In this document: positions 12,372 through 23,200 of the stretch, one piece after another
Layout of the letters: each line of letters opens with the position of its first letter
Numbering within the stretch: the stretch's first letter is position 1
NCBI RefSeq assembly: GCF_963678635.1
Contig: NW_026970972.1
Coordinates: 162,876-226,875 of the forward strand
From: Symsagittifera roscoffensis
Lineage: Eukaryota; Xenacoelomorpha; Acoela; Convolutidae
Direction of reading: 5' to 3'
DNA length: 64,000 nucleotides
Translations under genes and position numbers: made by a program
Notes under the pieces: model-generated
What the model was told of the DNA's origin: nothing
Seen by the model: only the letters and a program-made list of their open reading frames with translations
Databases searched by the model: none

Positions 12372-14378
12372 CAACTACTGTCCCAAGACCACTATCCCAA
12401 GACCACTGTCCCAAGACTACTGTCCCAAGACTAGTGTCCCAAGACCACTGTCCCAAGACCAGTATCCCAAGACCACTGTCCCAAGACCACTGTCCCAAGA
12501 CTAGTGTCCCAAGACTAGGGTTCCGACTAGTCTTATTCTGTTTAATTCTGTCTTAAAACTCTTATTGTAGCTTTACTCCAATTTTTATACCGTCCAAAGA
12601 CTTCCAGTTACTGTCCCTACTCTTCTTTGTACCGTCCCAGGCTTTCTTTCTACTGTCCCAAGCCTGTTCGGTACTGTCCCAGTACTTTTTTGTCAGTGTC
12701 CAAAGACCCCTGTCCCAAGAGTACTATCCCAGGACCACTGTCCCAAGACTGTCCCGAGAGTACTGTTCCAAGGGTAGTGTCCCAAGACTACTGTCCCAAG
12801 ACTACTGTCCCAAGACTACTGTCCCAAGACTACTGTCCCAAGGCTAGTGTCCCAAGACTACTGTCCCAAGACTACTGTCCCAAGGCTAGTGTCCCAAGAC
12901 TACTGTCCCAAGACTACTGTCCCAAGACCACTGTCCCAAGACTACTGTCCCAAGACCACTGTCCCAATACTAGTGTCCCAAGGCTACTGTCCCAAGACTA
13001 CTGTCCCAAGACCACTGTCCCAAGACTAGTGTCCCAAGGCTACTGTCCCAAGACTAGTGTCCCAAGGCTAGTGTCCCAAGACCACTATCTCAAGACCAAT
13101 GTCCCAAGACCACTTTCCCAAGACTAGTGTCCCAAGACTAGGGTTCCGACTAGTCTTATTCTGTTTAATTCTGTCTTAAAACTCTTATTGTAGCTTTACT
13201 CCAATTTTTATACCGTCCCAAGACTTCCAGTTACTGTCCCTACTTTCCTTTGTACCGTCCCAGGCTTTCTTTCTACTGTCCCAAGACTGTTCGGTACTGT
13301 CCCAGTACTTTTTTGTCAGTGTCCCAAGACCCCTGTCCCAAGAGTACTATCCCAGGACCACTGTCCCAAGACTGTCCCGAGAGTACTGTTCCAAGGTTAG
13401 TGTCCCAAGACTACTGTCCCAAGACTACTGTCCCAAGACTACTGTCCCAAGGCTAGTGTCCCAAGACTACTGTCCCAAGACTACTGTCCCAAGGCTAGTG
13501 TCCCAAGACTACTGTCCCAAGACTACTGTCCCAAGAACACTGTCCCAAGACTACTGTCCCAAGACCACTGTCCCAAGACTACTGTCCCAAGACTACTGTC
13601 CCAAGACTAGTGTCCCAAGGCTAGTGTCCCAAGACTACCGTCCCAAGACCACTATCCCAAGACCACTATCCCAAGACCACTGTCCCAAGACTACTGTCCC
13701 AAGACTAGTGTCCCAAGACCACTGTCCCAAGACCACTATCCCAAGACTATACCGTCCAAGACTTTACTGTCCCAAGACCGCACCGTCCCAAGGCTGTACT
13801 GTCCCAAGACTGCACCAACACTTCAATTTTTATACCGTCCTAAGACTTCCAGTTACCGTCCCTACTCTTCTTTGTACCGTCCCAGGCTTCTTCCTACTGT
13901 CCCAAGACTGTTCGGTACTGTCCCAGTACTTCGTCAGTGTCCCAAGACCCTTGTCCTGAGAGTACTATCCCAAGGCTACTGTCCCAAGGCTAGTGTCCCA
14001 AGACTACTGTCCCAAGGCTAGTGTCCCAAGACTACTGTCCCAAGGCTAGTGTCCCAAGACCACTGTCCCAAGACTAGTGTCCCAAGACCACTCTCCCAAG
14101 ACTACTGTCCCAAGACTACTGTCCCAGGACCACTGTCCCAAGACTAGTGTCCCAAGACCACTGTCCCAAGACCACTATCCCAAGACTATACCGTCCAAGA
14201 CTTTACTGTCCCAAGACCGCACCGTCCCAAGGCTGTACTGTCCCAAGACTGCACCAAGACTGCTCTGGTCCAAGACTGTCCCAAGACTGCACTGTCCCAA
14301 GACTGTCCCCAGACTGCACTGTCCCAAGATTTCTTTGGTACTGTCCCAAGACTTCTTTGGTACTGTCCCAAGACTGTC
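12372..14378. repeat. Minisatellite array, 14-bp unit, with higher-order duplication
   Basis: The basic unit on the + strand is cccaagactactgt with variants (ccaagaccactgtc, ccaaggctagtgtc). A non-repetitive spacer containing gactagggttccgactagtc, caatttttataccgtcc and gtcagtgtcc recurs at about 12510-12700 and 13128-13330, and partly at 13820-13950. The array has therefore grown by duplication of units of roughly 600-700 bp. Long open frames across it (such as the CPKTTVPRLLSQD type) are by-products of the 14-bp period and are not genes. Confidence 0.95.
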
Positions 14379-15329
14379 AACAAGTGTCTGAGCGGTGGGA
14401 CCTCTTTTTTCTTCGTTGTAGGGACTTCTTGATTCACTGTACCTTGTACCACCACTCGAGCTCTAGTAAAAATTTTCCCGAAAACCTTCTCTTAATGGCC
14501 AAATGCTGACCCCCCTTTTAGTTACCTCTATTTCGATGTTCCAAGCAACTTGAAACCAAAACTTGTGCGCAGGTATCTTGTGATCACCTGTTCGTTTAAA
14601 AACCAAACACAAATTCTTACCAAAATGCAAAAAAAAAAATTTAAACAAGAAAAAGTAATAAAAACAGAGAGATCAACCCACCTAGAATTCAAAGGTGACA
14701 GATGTCTACCTTCTATCGAAAAAACTGTCTGGTACCTATTTGCCACGCGTTTCCTTCCCCCCTGCTAACGATCTTATTGGGTATCACAAAAACTGTCCAT
14801 GTCCGTTCCCCCCTACCGATCCGACCAGGGTACCTACCTTAACTCGATGTTAAATTTGGATATCCAACTACCAACGCGTGTGAATATCTAATGTAACTAA
14901 ATCAACGATGTCGATTAATTAGTTACTCTAATTTCCTCCCTTTTTACAATTTTCAATCATCAACCTCTAACCTAACCAGCCCCCCTTCTAACCTCCCCCC
15001 TCTTTATCCCCCCTTCTTAAACCTAAAATCACCTTAAGCGCCGGGTGCTAAACCTCTTGAGAGAAAACCGTAGACCTGTCTCCAGGCCTGCTCATGTAAA
15101 AACGTTCCTCAAAACCGGGGGATTTCGCTTATCCAATTTTACACTTATTTCCTATAATGTAATGTGGATTTTAACGATACCCGTTTTGACCAACTTGAGA
15201 ACTCGAGAACAGCCAAATCCTCCTTGACCTCTTTCCCACTCGGCTGGTCACCTCTTCCAGTCAAGACTCCTTTTGGTTCAGCCCAAATCCTCCTGAACCG
15301 CTTTCCCCGTCGACTGGGGTCAGGACACG

Positions 15330-16100
15330 GAAACGCTACTCGTGACCTTCAAAGCCTTGGTCAGGCCTCGTCTCGAATACGCGGCCCCAGTTTGGTCTAC
15401 ACTCGCATCCGAGACCAGTGTCAAGCGTATGCAGACCATCCAAAACGCGGCTCTGCGGGTCGCCACCGGGAACTATCTAATGGCCCCCCAAAGCCACCTA
15501 CACGAAGAGACGCAGGTGCTCCCGGTGAAAGCCCACACGGCAATGCTTGCAACACAACATCTCTTGGCTTGCCACCTCCCCGAACACCCTGGTCAGAGAC
15601 TCCTTGAGAAACCTCCTCCCCCCCCGCAAAATGAAACCCACACTAGTCTCTGCCCAAGCCCCCCGTCTGGAACACCTCCTCGAAGGCGTTGACCTGCCGC
15701 TACCAACGAAGGAGTACCGACGGCTCCTGAAAACTGTGCACACAGAGACGGTGGCGACGACAACCCTGTCGTATCCACCGTCTGGAGTCCTCGGTACAAG
15801 ACCCCCTCCTGTCAACGTCCGAGAGGAGAAGACCCTACCCAGACGTACTCGGAGGACCCTCAGCCAACTTCGGTCCGGCTACAGTCAACATCTGTTGTCG
15901 TACCGGGCCAGGCTCGAACCAGACCAAGAGTCCTCCTGTCCCCTCTGCCATACAGCCCCCCACACGACTGCCCACCTGTTCCAGTGCCCCACAAACCCCA
16001 CTAACCTCCCCCTCACTACCCTTTGGACAAACCCGGTGGAAGCCGCCCGTTTCATTGACCTGGCCGGGGTACACAATGTAGGGCCCCGGCGAGAGGCAAC
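15330..16100 (+). pseudogene. Captured fragment of a non-LTR (LINE) retrotransposon ORF2, C-terminal end
   Basis: On the + strand, opposite to element A, the translation begins with TFKALVRPRLEYAAPVW and continues RMQTIQNAALRVATG, the conserved region after the RT palm in Jockey/CR1/I-like elements. After a frame change near 15590 it continues to LRSGYSQHLLSYRARL, a Cys/His cluster CPLCHTAPHTTAHLFQC, and TLWTNPVEAARFIDL, the usual C-terminus of such ORFs. No endonuclease or palm is present. It interrupts a repeat that is continuous in C (62900-63090), so it is an insertion or capture specific to A. Edges are approximate. Confidence 0.8.
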
Positions 16101-16659
16101 TACAACAACAATTGGTCAACTCTTCCAGTCGAGTCTCCTAATGGTTCAGCCCAAATCCTCCTGAATCACTTTCCCACTCGGCTGGTCACCTCCTCCAGTC
16201 AAGTCTCCTAGTTGTCCGGCTAAGTTCCAAGCTATCTGAAAACCCTTGACAACGTCCCACACTCGGGCACTTTATTGAGGTTACTGAGTTAAATTGCTAG
16301 ATTGATCGAAACGATCGAACTTGTAAAACAGTATGGGATACTATTTAATTAATATAAAGGTTTGATCCAACTATTCTGGTGTCAAAGTCACTGTCTTTTT
16401 TCGTTTTATGGTTTTTGTTCCTTTTTCTATTCTTTTTTGGTTTTTGTTTCGCTTTTTGTCTTTTTTGCTCGTATTTTTGTCCCCCCAGTCGCCCCCCCCC
16501 TTACTCGATTAGATAAGCCTCGTTCGGAGAGCGTACCAGGAAGTTTTCTCGAGTTTTCTTAAAAAGCTATAACGGTACAACCGGAAGGTTTGCACGTTCC
16601 CGCCGAACCGTACTACCGGTACTCTAGAATGGGCATGCAGCCCGGAGCTGTGTCAAGCG

Positions 16660-16670
16660 GGTTCGACTCC
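16660..16670 (+). promoter_or_regulatory. Pol III B-box-like 11-mer next to the PBS of A
   Basis: ggttcgactcc matches the B-box consensus GGTTCGANTCC on the strand opposite to the element. The same 11-mer occurs in C (63527-63537) but not in B. No clear A box or tRNA fold accompanies it. Confidence 0.2.
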
Positions 16671-16688
16671 GTAGTCTTGATGTCGTCA

Positions 16689-16706
16689 AAACACCCAGGA
16701 GCGCCA
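16689..16706 (-). other. Primer-binding site of element A
   Basis: On the sense (minus) strand this begins TGGCGCTCCTGGGTG, so it would pair with a tRNA ending ...CACCCAGGAGCG-CCA. It lies 11 nt inside the 5' LTR. The block cacccaggagcgccataaaaaca is the same in A, B and C although the families differ around it. I cannot name the tRNA with confidence. Confidence 0.75.
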
Positions 16707-16717
16707 TAAAAACACTA

Positions 16718-17593
16718 TGTAACATTCGTCTACTTCGGTCACATATGAGGCTTAAGAAAAATAGGCCCTATAACCATTGGCTCAAGAGTTAGGGACGCTA
16801 TCTCTTGTGTTTTTCTACCTCAAAACGGTCGGAGCCAATTCGGTTCACTTGTGACATGAGACTACGACCCGTTACAGCTTAAAGGCTACTACCAAAATAT
16901 CCCCCGCACACTATAAATAAGAACGTCCCCATACTTAGGTCTTAAAATACCCAAAACACACGAACGCCGTTAAAAACCGGGTCGGAACAATCCGTTATGT
17001 TACTTTTTATTAGACAGTGGGACTTCGATCCATTTCAGATGGATCAACCTAAAACTCGCCTTATCTCAACATAACAATCATAAAACACACTCAAGAAAAC
17101 TAAATTAGGAACTCACATGCTGACGCACTCGAGTACAGGGAGTAATTAAATTAATGAGCAACTCGAGAATTAAATGAGATAACTTGATAAGTTCAATACT
17201 GATCAGTTTTAATAACAGAAGTAAGTTTAGACTCTAGAATGAAGTTTTAGTCTGAACCATTGGGACACTCCAGCTGTCCACCTTTCCACTGAAGGTTCAC
17301 TCTGGTTCAGGTGAATCTTGATTTGCTCTCATGAATACTCTGTCTTCTATCTCAGATAGGACAGCTCTACTCTTGTTCTCTATGACGGAAATTGCGAACA
17401 GCAATTTCCCATTATTTTTATCTGACAACTTTCCCGCAATTGTAATTCGGTTGTTCTGATTTATTTCTTGTTATTTTCAGTTTCTGAGAGAAAACTGAGC
17501 ATGACTGGCTCAATTCGAAATTTTGAAAAATTAAATTTCAAGCATTTTTAGTGTCCCTCAAGGTCAATCTTCCAAATATGACCGACTGGCACA
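16718..17593 (-). repeat. 5' LTR of element A
   Basis: 876 bp starting tgtaacattcgtctac and ending gaccgactggcaca on the + strand (TG...CA). It aligns along its length with the 3' LTR of C (42425-43328). On the sense strand it contains an AATAAA (17006-17011) and next to it a hairpin gatccat-ttcag-atggatc (17027-17045). Similarity to C stops at the final CA and is followed by unrelated DNA (tagatgaaag...), which marks the outer end. Confidence 0.9.
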
Positions 17594-18539
17594 TAGATGA
17601 AAGTACTTTTAACCTCTAAAAACAATTAAAAGATTTTAAATTAGTTTATCTGGAAGTTTCTGAGTCATAATTTTGATTTTGACGTGTATGTTTTTGAATA
17701 AAAAATCAAAAGTAAAATATTTTGGAACGACTTTTTTTAGGTGAGATAAAATTTCGTTGATCGTCTGACGTTTTGAGCTAAGGACCCTTTTTTCAGCAAA
17801 TTTTGACGTTCAGTATATCTGTTTTCCGATAAAAACTTGTCCCTCATTTGGTAAATAACTTTGACCAAATCACCAGACAGGTTTGTCACGCATTTGTGCT
17901 CGCAGCAGGGTTTTAAAAAAACCGACCAAAGTTTTTTCTGCGAAAGTTCAATGAACAATGTTTAGACGTTTGGCCGTAAATGGCTCTAATGAATCACAAA
18001 TGTTGTTAAAAGCTATAATTATAGTTTGCTGAAGCCATTTTCATTTCTCAAGTTTTTTCCCTCCTACAAGCAGACAAGTGCAGTGCTGAACAAAAAATGA
18101 GCACAATGTTGAGCAAACAAATTTGTATTTTTAAACTGTGATCGGAACTTCCGCTGCAACTTGCACAGGAACAAACTATCCTAGTTCATTTGTGCGTTGG
18201 TGTGAATTTCTCCCACTAAAATTTGGGTGCGTATTCTTAGGTCCCAAAATGAAAAATCAATCCCATAGGTCCCAAAATAAAAAACCAGTCGCTTCATTCC
18301 CAAATCTTTTAAATTGCTCAAAAGACTAAATTAGCCGAGTCTCGGTTTAAGGTTACTAGTGGGCGCGCTACGCGCGCGTTACAGCTTCGCCGCGATAACC
18401 GCCTCTAAATTTGTATAGTCCTACCCTTTGGTGGCAAGCTCGCAACACGTTGGCGCGGCTGCCGCGGTCACTGTTCTGCAGCTTGAGTTTATGTTGGTCG
18501 AACATTAAACAATCAATCCGTAATTTCGTTGGCTCAAAT
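17594..18539. other. Non-element DNA between A and B, no gene seen
   Basis: About 950 bp of AT-rich sequence with no credible ORF. Two features stand out: a pair of direct repeats around taggtcccaaaat (18238-18290), and a GC-rich palindromic segment gcgcgctacgcgcgcg followed by cttcgccgcg (18362-18395), which resembles the ends of some non-autonomous DNA transposons. It may be host DNA or an old repeat. Confidence 0.5.
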
Positions 18540-19449
18540 TGTAACATTCGCCCGGAAGATACATATCGACGGATAACAAAACTAAGTCTTGAGACGACTG
18601 GCTAGCGTCTAAACAGAGCTTTGCATGTTTTTCACCGTCTCTACCAAGCCAGTACTTTTCGGTGGTCTTTCTTACATCGGTTCGACAAAAACGTTACTGT
18701 TCTCCGGCTTCGACCAGAACGCTCAAATTAACTGAATTACATGCAAAAATAGTGAGCTCATGGCTGGGTCAGGGAAAAACAGGGCTACTACTTATTATAT
18801 TACTATTGTTTTTGTTCAGTAGATAAAAATCATCATCTCCATCGAAGATGGATCAACCCTTTCCCCCCCAACTCTTAGCACCTCATCTTTGTCAAAACTA
18901 ATCCAAATATCAATTAAATTCAAGTCAGGACATGACAGGATGCTAAAAGTTCATATGAGTCAATAAAAGTTTTCCGTCCCGAGACCCTTCCGGATTCTTG
19001 AATCCGCTGAATCAAGCCCGTTGATCTTGATTTCTTCCTAATCCGGAAGGCTGGTTTCTTACCCTTCACCGTTGTTTGCAACGGCCTTGCAACTATTGTA
19101 GCAGCACAATAGTTGCAACTCGGAACGTTCTCTGCAATCTGCTGCTGTTTTTCTTCAATTTCGACTTCTTCAATTTCGATAAAGTTGTTCTCGTCAGCGC
19201 AACTAATGTTGTTGTTCTGTTTTTTCACTCGTTTTTTGTTAAAATGGCCGTTTCAGCATTTCTCAGAAATGTGACGTCATCATTCGAATTTTTGAAATTT
19301 TAAAATACTAGAATATTCCAGCCTTCACCGTTTGGCCAAACGTTCCAATAACGCCCTTAGTTCTTAAAAACCACCAATCCGGAAGGCTTACTGCTAAAAT
19401 TCCGAATTCTGCAGAGATTGCATTTTGGCCATTCTGGTCGAATGTGACA
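18540..19449 (-). repeat. 3' LTR of element B (complete)
   Basis: 910 bp from tgtaacattcgcccgg to gtcgaatgtgaca (TG...CA). The first 231 bp match 42180-42410 except for one base (g at 18662, t at 42302). The rest is unlike the A/C LTR except for the outer tip TGTAACATTCG and a hairpin tccatc-gaa-gatgga (18838-18852). It contains several copies of the aatccggaaggct motif (19036, 19377) related to the repeats of the B leader. Confidence 0.92.
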
Positions 19450-19461
19450 TACTCCCCGGAC
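19450..19461 (-). promoter_or_regulatory. Polypurine tract of element B
   Basis: Immediately inside the 3' LTR, sense GTCCGGGGAGTA then TGTCACATTC of the LTR. The same GTCCGGGGAGTA precedes the LTR of C, and the next inward bases (around atgtcctcat and tcgcg) are also partly shared. This is the standard position of the plus-strand primer. Confidence 0.75.
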
Positions 19462-20264
19462 AGTCCGGTCAATGTCCTCATTGAATCGCGCAATGTTCTA
19501 AACGGTTACAGTGTCATCGAACAGAATTTACAAAATGCACGAAATTACTTTTATCTACGTCACATCGACTCACTGCAGAATATAAATGGCATCATACTAC
19601 ATCACTATAGCCTTCAAATTCTTTCATTAATCTGCACATTGAGGATATGACTTAAGATAAAATATTGATTCTGACTTCCAGTGTCAATGTCCCGATTAAA
19701 ACTTCTTCTCTTATATTTAAAAGGTGTTGGCTTGCAGGACAGTCCTGCCAACCAACAAGCTAAAATTATCCTACTATGCTCCCTCCCTTCGGAAATCTTG
19801 CTTGTTTATTTTCCTGAATATTAAAACTAAGAAACTTTGTGGTTAAAAAGAACAATGCAACAACCTCCCTCTTCAAGAGATTCCTCAAGCCTTCCACGTC
19901 ACCACAAAGTGATCAATCTTCCTAAGTGATTAAAAACAATCATGCAGGCTGGAATATTTAAATATACTCTTCCCTTAAGCCTTTCTAAATAAATAATAAG
20001 TGTCTCTAAAGCCACTTCTGCTAAAATCAATATGCAAATTTATAAATGCAACAATTTCAAAACTCAACAAAATGTTTCAGTTTTCAATTACAACTTGGTT
20101 GCTTGGTTTCTCACTTGAGTTTTTCACACACACAAAACAATTCTGAGTTTTGACTTTTCTTCATCATCCCTTTGTTCTCTTCTTTTTTCGTCGTTTAGAA
20201 GTTCTAAAACTTCTAAATTCTTCTAATTTTCTTTCTTGCCGCCTCTTGTTTTCTCGACCATTCG
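19462..20264. other. Element B 3' untranslated region
   Basis: About 800 bp of AT-rich sequence between the ORF2 stop and the PPT, with no ORF. It includes an imperfect inverted repeat ttggcttgcaggac/gtcctgccaa at 19727-19752. Confidence 0.6.
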
Positions 20265-23200
20265 TCAATGCTCCATTTCCTCCTCCTGTGACACTGACTC
20301 CGCACTTTCGGTTTCCGTGTCTTGTAGCACGTCATTGACTATCCTGACGCTGTTGGAAGCCGTCCTCCAACACTTCTGCTCTTCCACCCTCTGTTTACAG
20401 CAAGGTAGGGGATCCACGTTTGATTCTCTGTTTCTACAGAAGCTGTTGTGGAGACACAACGTCACGTTTCTCTCCAAATCTTCTTTCAGCATCTCTGCCT
20501 TCTCATTTCTACTGCGCTCGCTCGTCCTGGAAATTCTTTTCACAGCGGTGGTCACTGCATTCCGATGGGTCACGAAAGCTCGCTTGAAAGCTCCTGCCCC
20601 AATGTCCAGCTGATATTCACTGTATACTCTGCCATGCTTCGACATATGCTTTTTCGCATACTCGTACAACCATGCAGTCATGTTAGCTCTGAACCATGGC
20701 ATCAATCGTTTTCTTGTCCATATCTTCTTCACTTCCATCGGAATGTTTAGAACTTTGCACATTGTCTCAAAAAGATCTAAATCTTTTAGACAATCTAATT
20801 TCCGTAATTGTTCTCTCGTCGGTGCCTCCTGTCTATTATTTTCTCTCACATGAGCTTCCAGCCATCGTATCGCCATCATAACTCCCACTATCACTATTGT
20901 TACGGGCTGTGATGAATCTGGTAAACCCATGGAGAGCAGCTCTCCAGAGTCCCAGATCAACATCAGATTACTACGCTTGGGATACCACCAGGTCTGCAGC
21001 AAGCAGTGGCAAGGAAACTCATCATGCGTCAACATGATGCTCCTCCAATTACGTTTTCCCGAAGCTTCCAGCAATGGTTCCACTTCCATCATCACTCGGT
21101 GGATTTCATCATTCTCATCTACTGCATTGTAATCTGTGACAGTTGATCCTCCCTGTTTCTGTTTTTCGAAGTCACTGAAGTTCCCGCTCACATATCCCAT
21201 GAACTTCTTTCCTAGTATTGACTCCAACTCTTCTTTGGTTCTCTCTGGAATTGCTGAGAACATCTTACATAGTAACTCGTAAGACTTTTCAGACATCCTC
21301 GCTAATCTCACACACTTCGGCACTGAGAAGGCTTGATCCACAATCGTTCTTGTACTCTTTACGTCCACAGCTACAAAATGTACAGGATATCTGCTCTTGC
21401 ACATTGGAGCCAACGTTGAGCCCACCAAATATCGTGCTCCTGATGGTCTACAATAAGTTTCGCTGTGTCTGATGTTCATCTTTGTCTCGATTGCTTCCCT
21501 CCATTTTCCTATATACTTCTGCTCAGTCTGCAGAACTCCTGGGAATACTTCTACGCTGATGGCTGTGACCATCTCATGTTTCTGTTCTAGATTCAATAGT
21601 GACTCTAAAGAACCAAACATGCTGTAGAATCCTAGTGCTGTCACTAGATTCACATCGGTTCCTCCATGGCAATCTGCTATCAGTTCCGTTTCCGTTCTTG
21701 CTTTCATCACTACATTTCCAAACAATACTGTCAACTGCTTGTGTTGTTTCTCCAGGGTTTTCACACAGTCTAGACTTCCACAAACGTGACCCTCTAGTCC
21801 ACAGACTACCGCCAGACAGCTACCAGGTTTGACCCAGTCTTCTGGTCCCCAGCCAGGCAACTCCACTTTATCCTCTCCGTTGCTCTTAGAGGCTGTTATC
21901 ATCACATTATATATGATGTTGAGGTCACGCAGGTTACAGTCTGCATTCAGTTCCCTCTGTATGTCTTGTGTCGCCCGTAATATTGAGTCAGCGTTGGGAC
22001 TAGGACACCATGATGGTCTCATCAATTCCCACACTGCCATCAAGCTCGTTCTCAGTAATTCATCTGAGAATCCCAACCCAAACTCCACTCTCTTGTCGGA
22101 TTTTGGTACTGAAGGTGCAGTCACCTCTTCTTCCAAGACCAGTCCCAATTTGGCCTGTGAATTGTTGACGCTTTTAATCGTTACAATTCTGGACGTCCAG
22201 AATCTTAGTAACACCGCCTGCTCATAATCAAAGAAGCAATCACGTATGTCTTCACTCAGGAAAGGATTGTACGCTATCCCTAAGATCCCAGATACATAGC
22301 TATATGACTTCTTCTTGATCGGTCCACAGTATTCACTGGACTTCGGCAATGCTCCCATAGATTCTTTAGTGAGTCTCAGCTCCTTGTTTGAGAATCTTCT
22401 GATCTCATCTATCTTTTTCATCGGTTCTAATTCTTCAGGTTCTTTCATGTTCACCCTCATCGGTTTACTTTGCTGCATGTCCAGCAGTGCTAGCAAGAAC
22501 AAGGCTTTCGTTCGCTCATCGCCTTCCCTCAACATTTTAACACAAGTGTTTAATGCAGGTACTGAAATCTGCTCTATCAGGAATCTAATGAACCAGAGAG
22601 CATCTCTCCGCTTCGCACACGCTACTGCTGCTCCCTCCTGGACTATCAGATCCCTCAGATTCGTCATAAGGAACACCTTTTCTTCTTTTGACCTTTTTCT
22701 TTCTTCTGAATCATATTCTTCGCGAGTCAGTCCCATCATGCACCAGGTGAACCTGAGTTGTAACTCTGTCCTTACGTAAGGTACTGCCACGAGAGCATGT
22801 ATCCTTGGCGTAGTCCTCATTTCTTCTTCGAAATACCTCAATACTACTGCTTTCCATGGAAGGCTCACTAACTGCTCGATCGTCTCCGCCTGTACGTCAG
22901 ACGACGCCAAAGTTCCATACGCCTTCTGCTTGAGGGTGGTGCCTTGCAACATTGTTTCCAGATAACCCTCCATGGCTTTTTCGTCTTCCAGGGCCATTAC
23001 ATACCCTCTAGCCGAGTTTCGGTATTCCAACATCTCCATGTATCCACCGGTGGGTTCATCTATCGACACTGTCTCAGACACTGTTAGTCTGTTGTATTCC
23101 ACTGGTGTTAGTTGTCCTGCAACACTTCCCTTTCCATGATTCATGGGAGATGGTTTGAAGTCTCTCCACATTGACCTCATTTTACTCTCTCCACATTGAC

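Larger units (their letters stand above)
12193..16688. other. Element A leader (5' untranslated region)
   Basis: About 4.5 kb between Gag and the primer-binding site, clearly longer than the equivalent 2.6 kb in C. From Gag outward it holds a short AT-rich stretch, the minisatellite array (12372-14378), about 950 bp aligning well with C (14390-15330), the inserted LINE fragment (about 15330-16100), and a block aligning with C up to the PBS that includes a C/T-rich run (16360-16520). No ORF of its own is credible. Confidence 0.8.
1..17593 (-). mobile_element. Element A: giant Ty3/Gypsy-type LTR retrotransposon, left-truncated by the window, decayed
   Basis: Reading leftward from the 5' LTR (16718-17593) come a primer-binding site, a long leader, a broken gag-pol, a short spacer and the start of a second large ORF that runs off the window at position 1. 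Protein and DNA similarity to element C is high throughout, so A and C belong to one family. A carries many nonsense codons and frameshifts in gag-pol and is not expected to be autonomous. Its 3' LTR is outside the window, so its age cannot be estimated from LTR divergence here. The right end is placed at the CA of ...ctggcaca, where similarity to the 3' LTR of C stops. Confidence 0.92.

Noticed and set aside
12372-14378. CRISPR array
   Set aside because: Units are contiguous short tandem repeats without unique spacers, in a eukaryotic retroelement, with no cas genes.
16650-16706. A tRNA gene at the PBS of A (B-box-like motif then ...gcgcca)
   Set aside because: The gap between the T-loop-like motif and CCA is 33 nt, far too long, the T stem does not pair, and no cloverleaf can be drawn.
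19076-19493. Small ORFs in the B LTR
   Set aside because: Short, AT-rich, not shared with other LTRs; no domain or start context.
20995-21080. A third SGNH-like domain around LMLIWDSGELLSMG in B ORF2
   Set aside because: The WDS resemblance to GDS is not kept in C (WDM) and no GxND or DxxH blocks follow at suitable distance.
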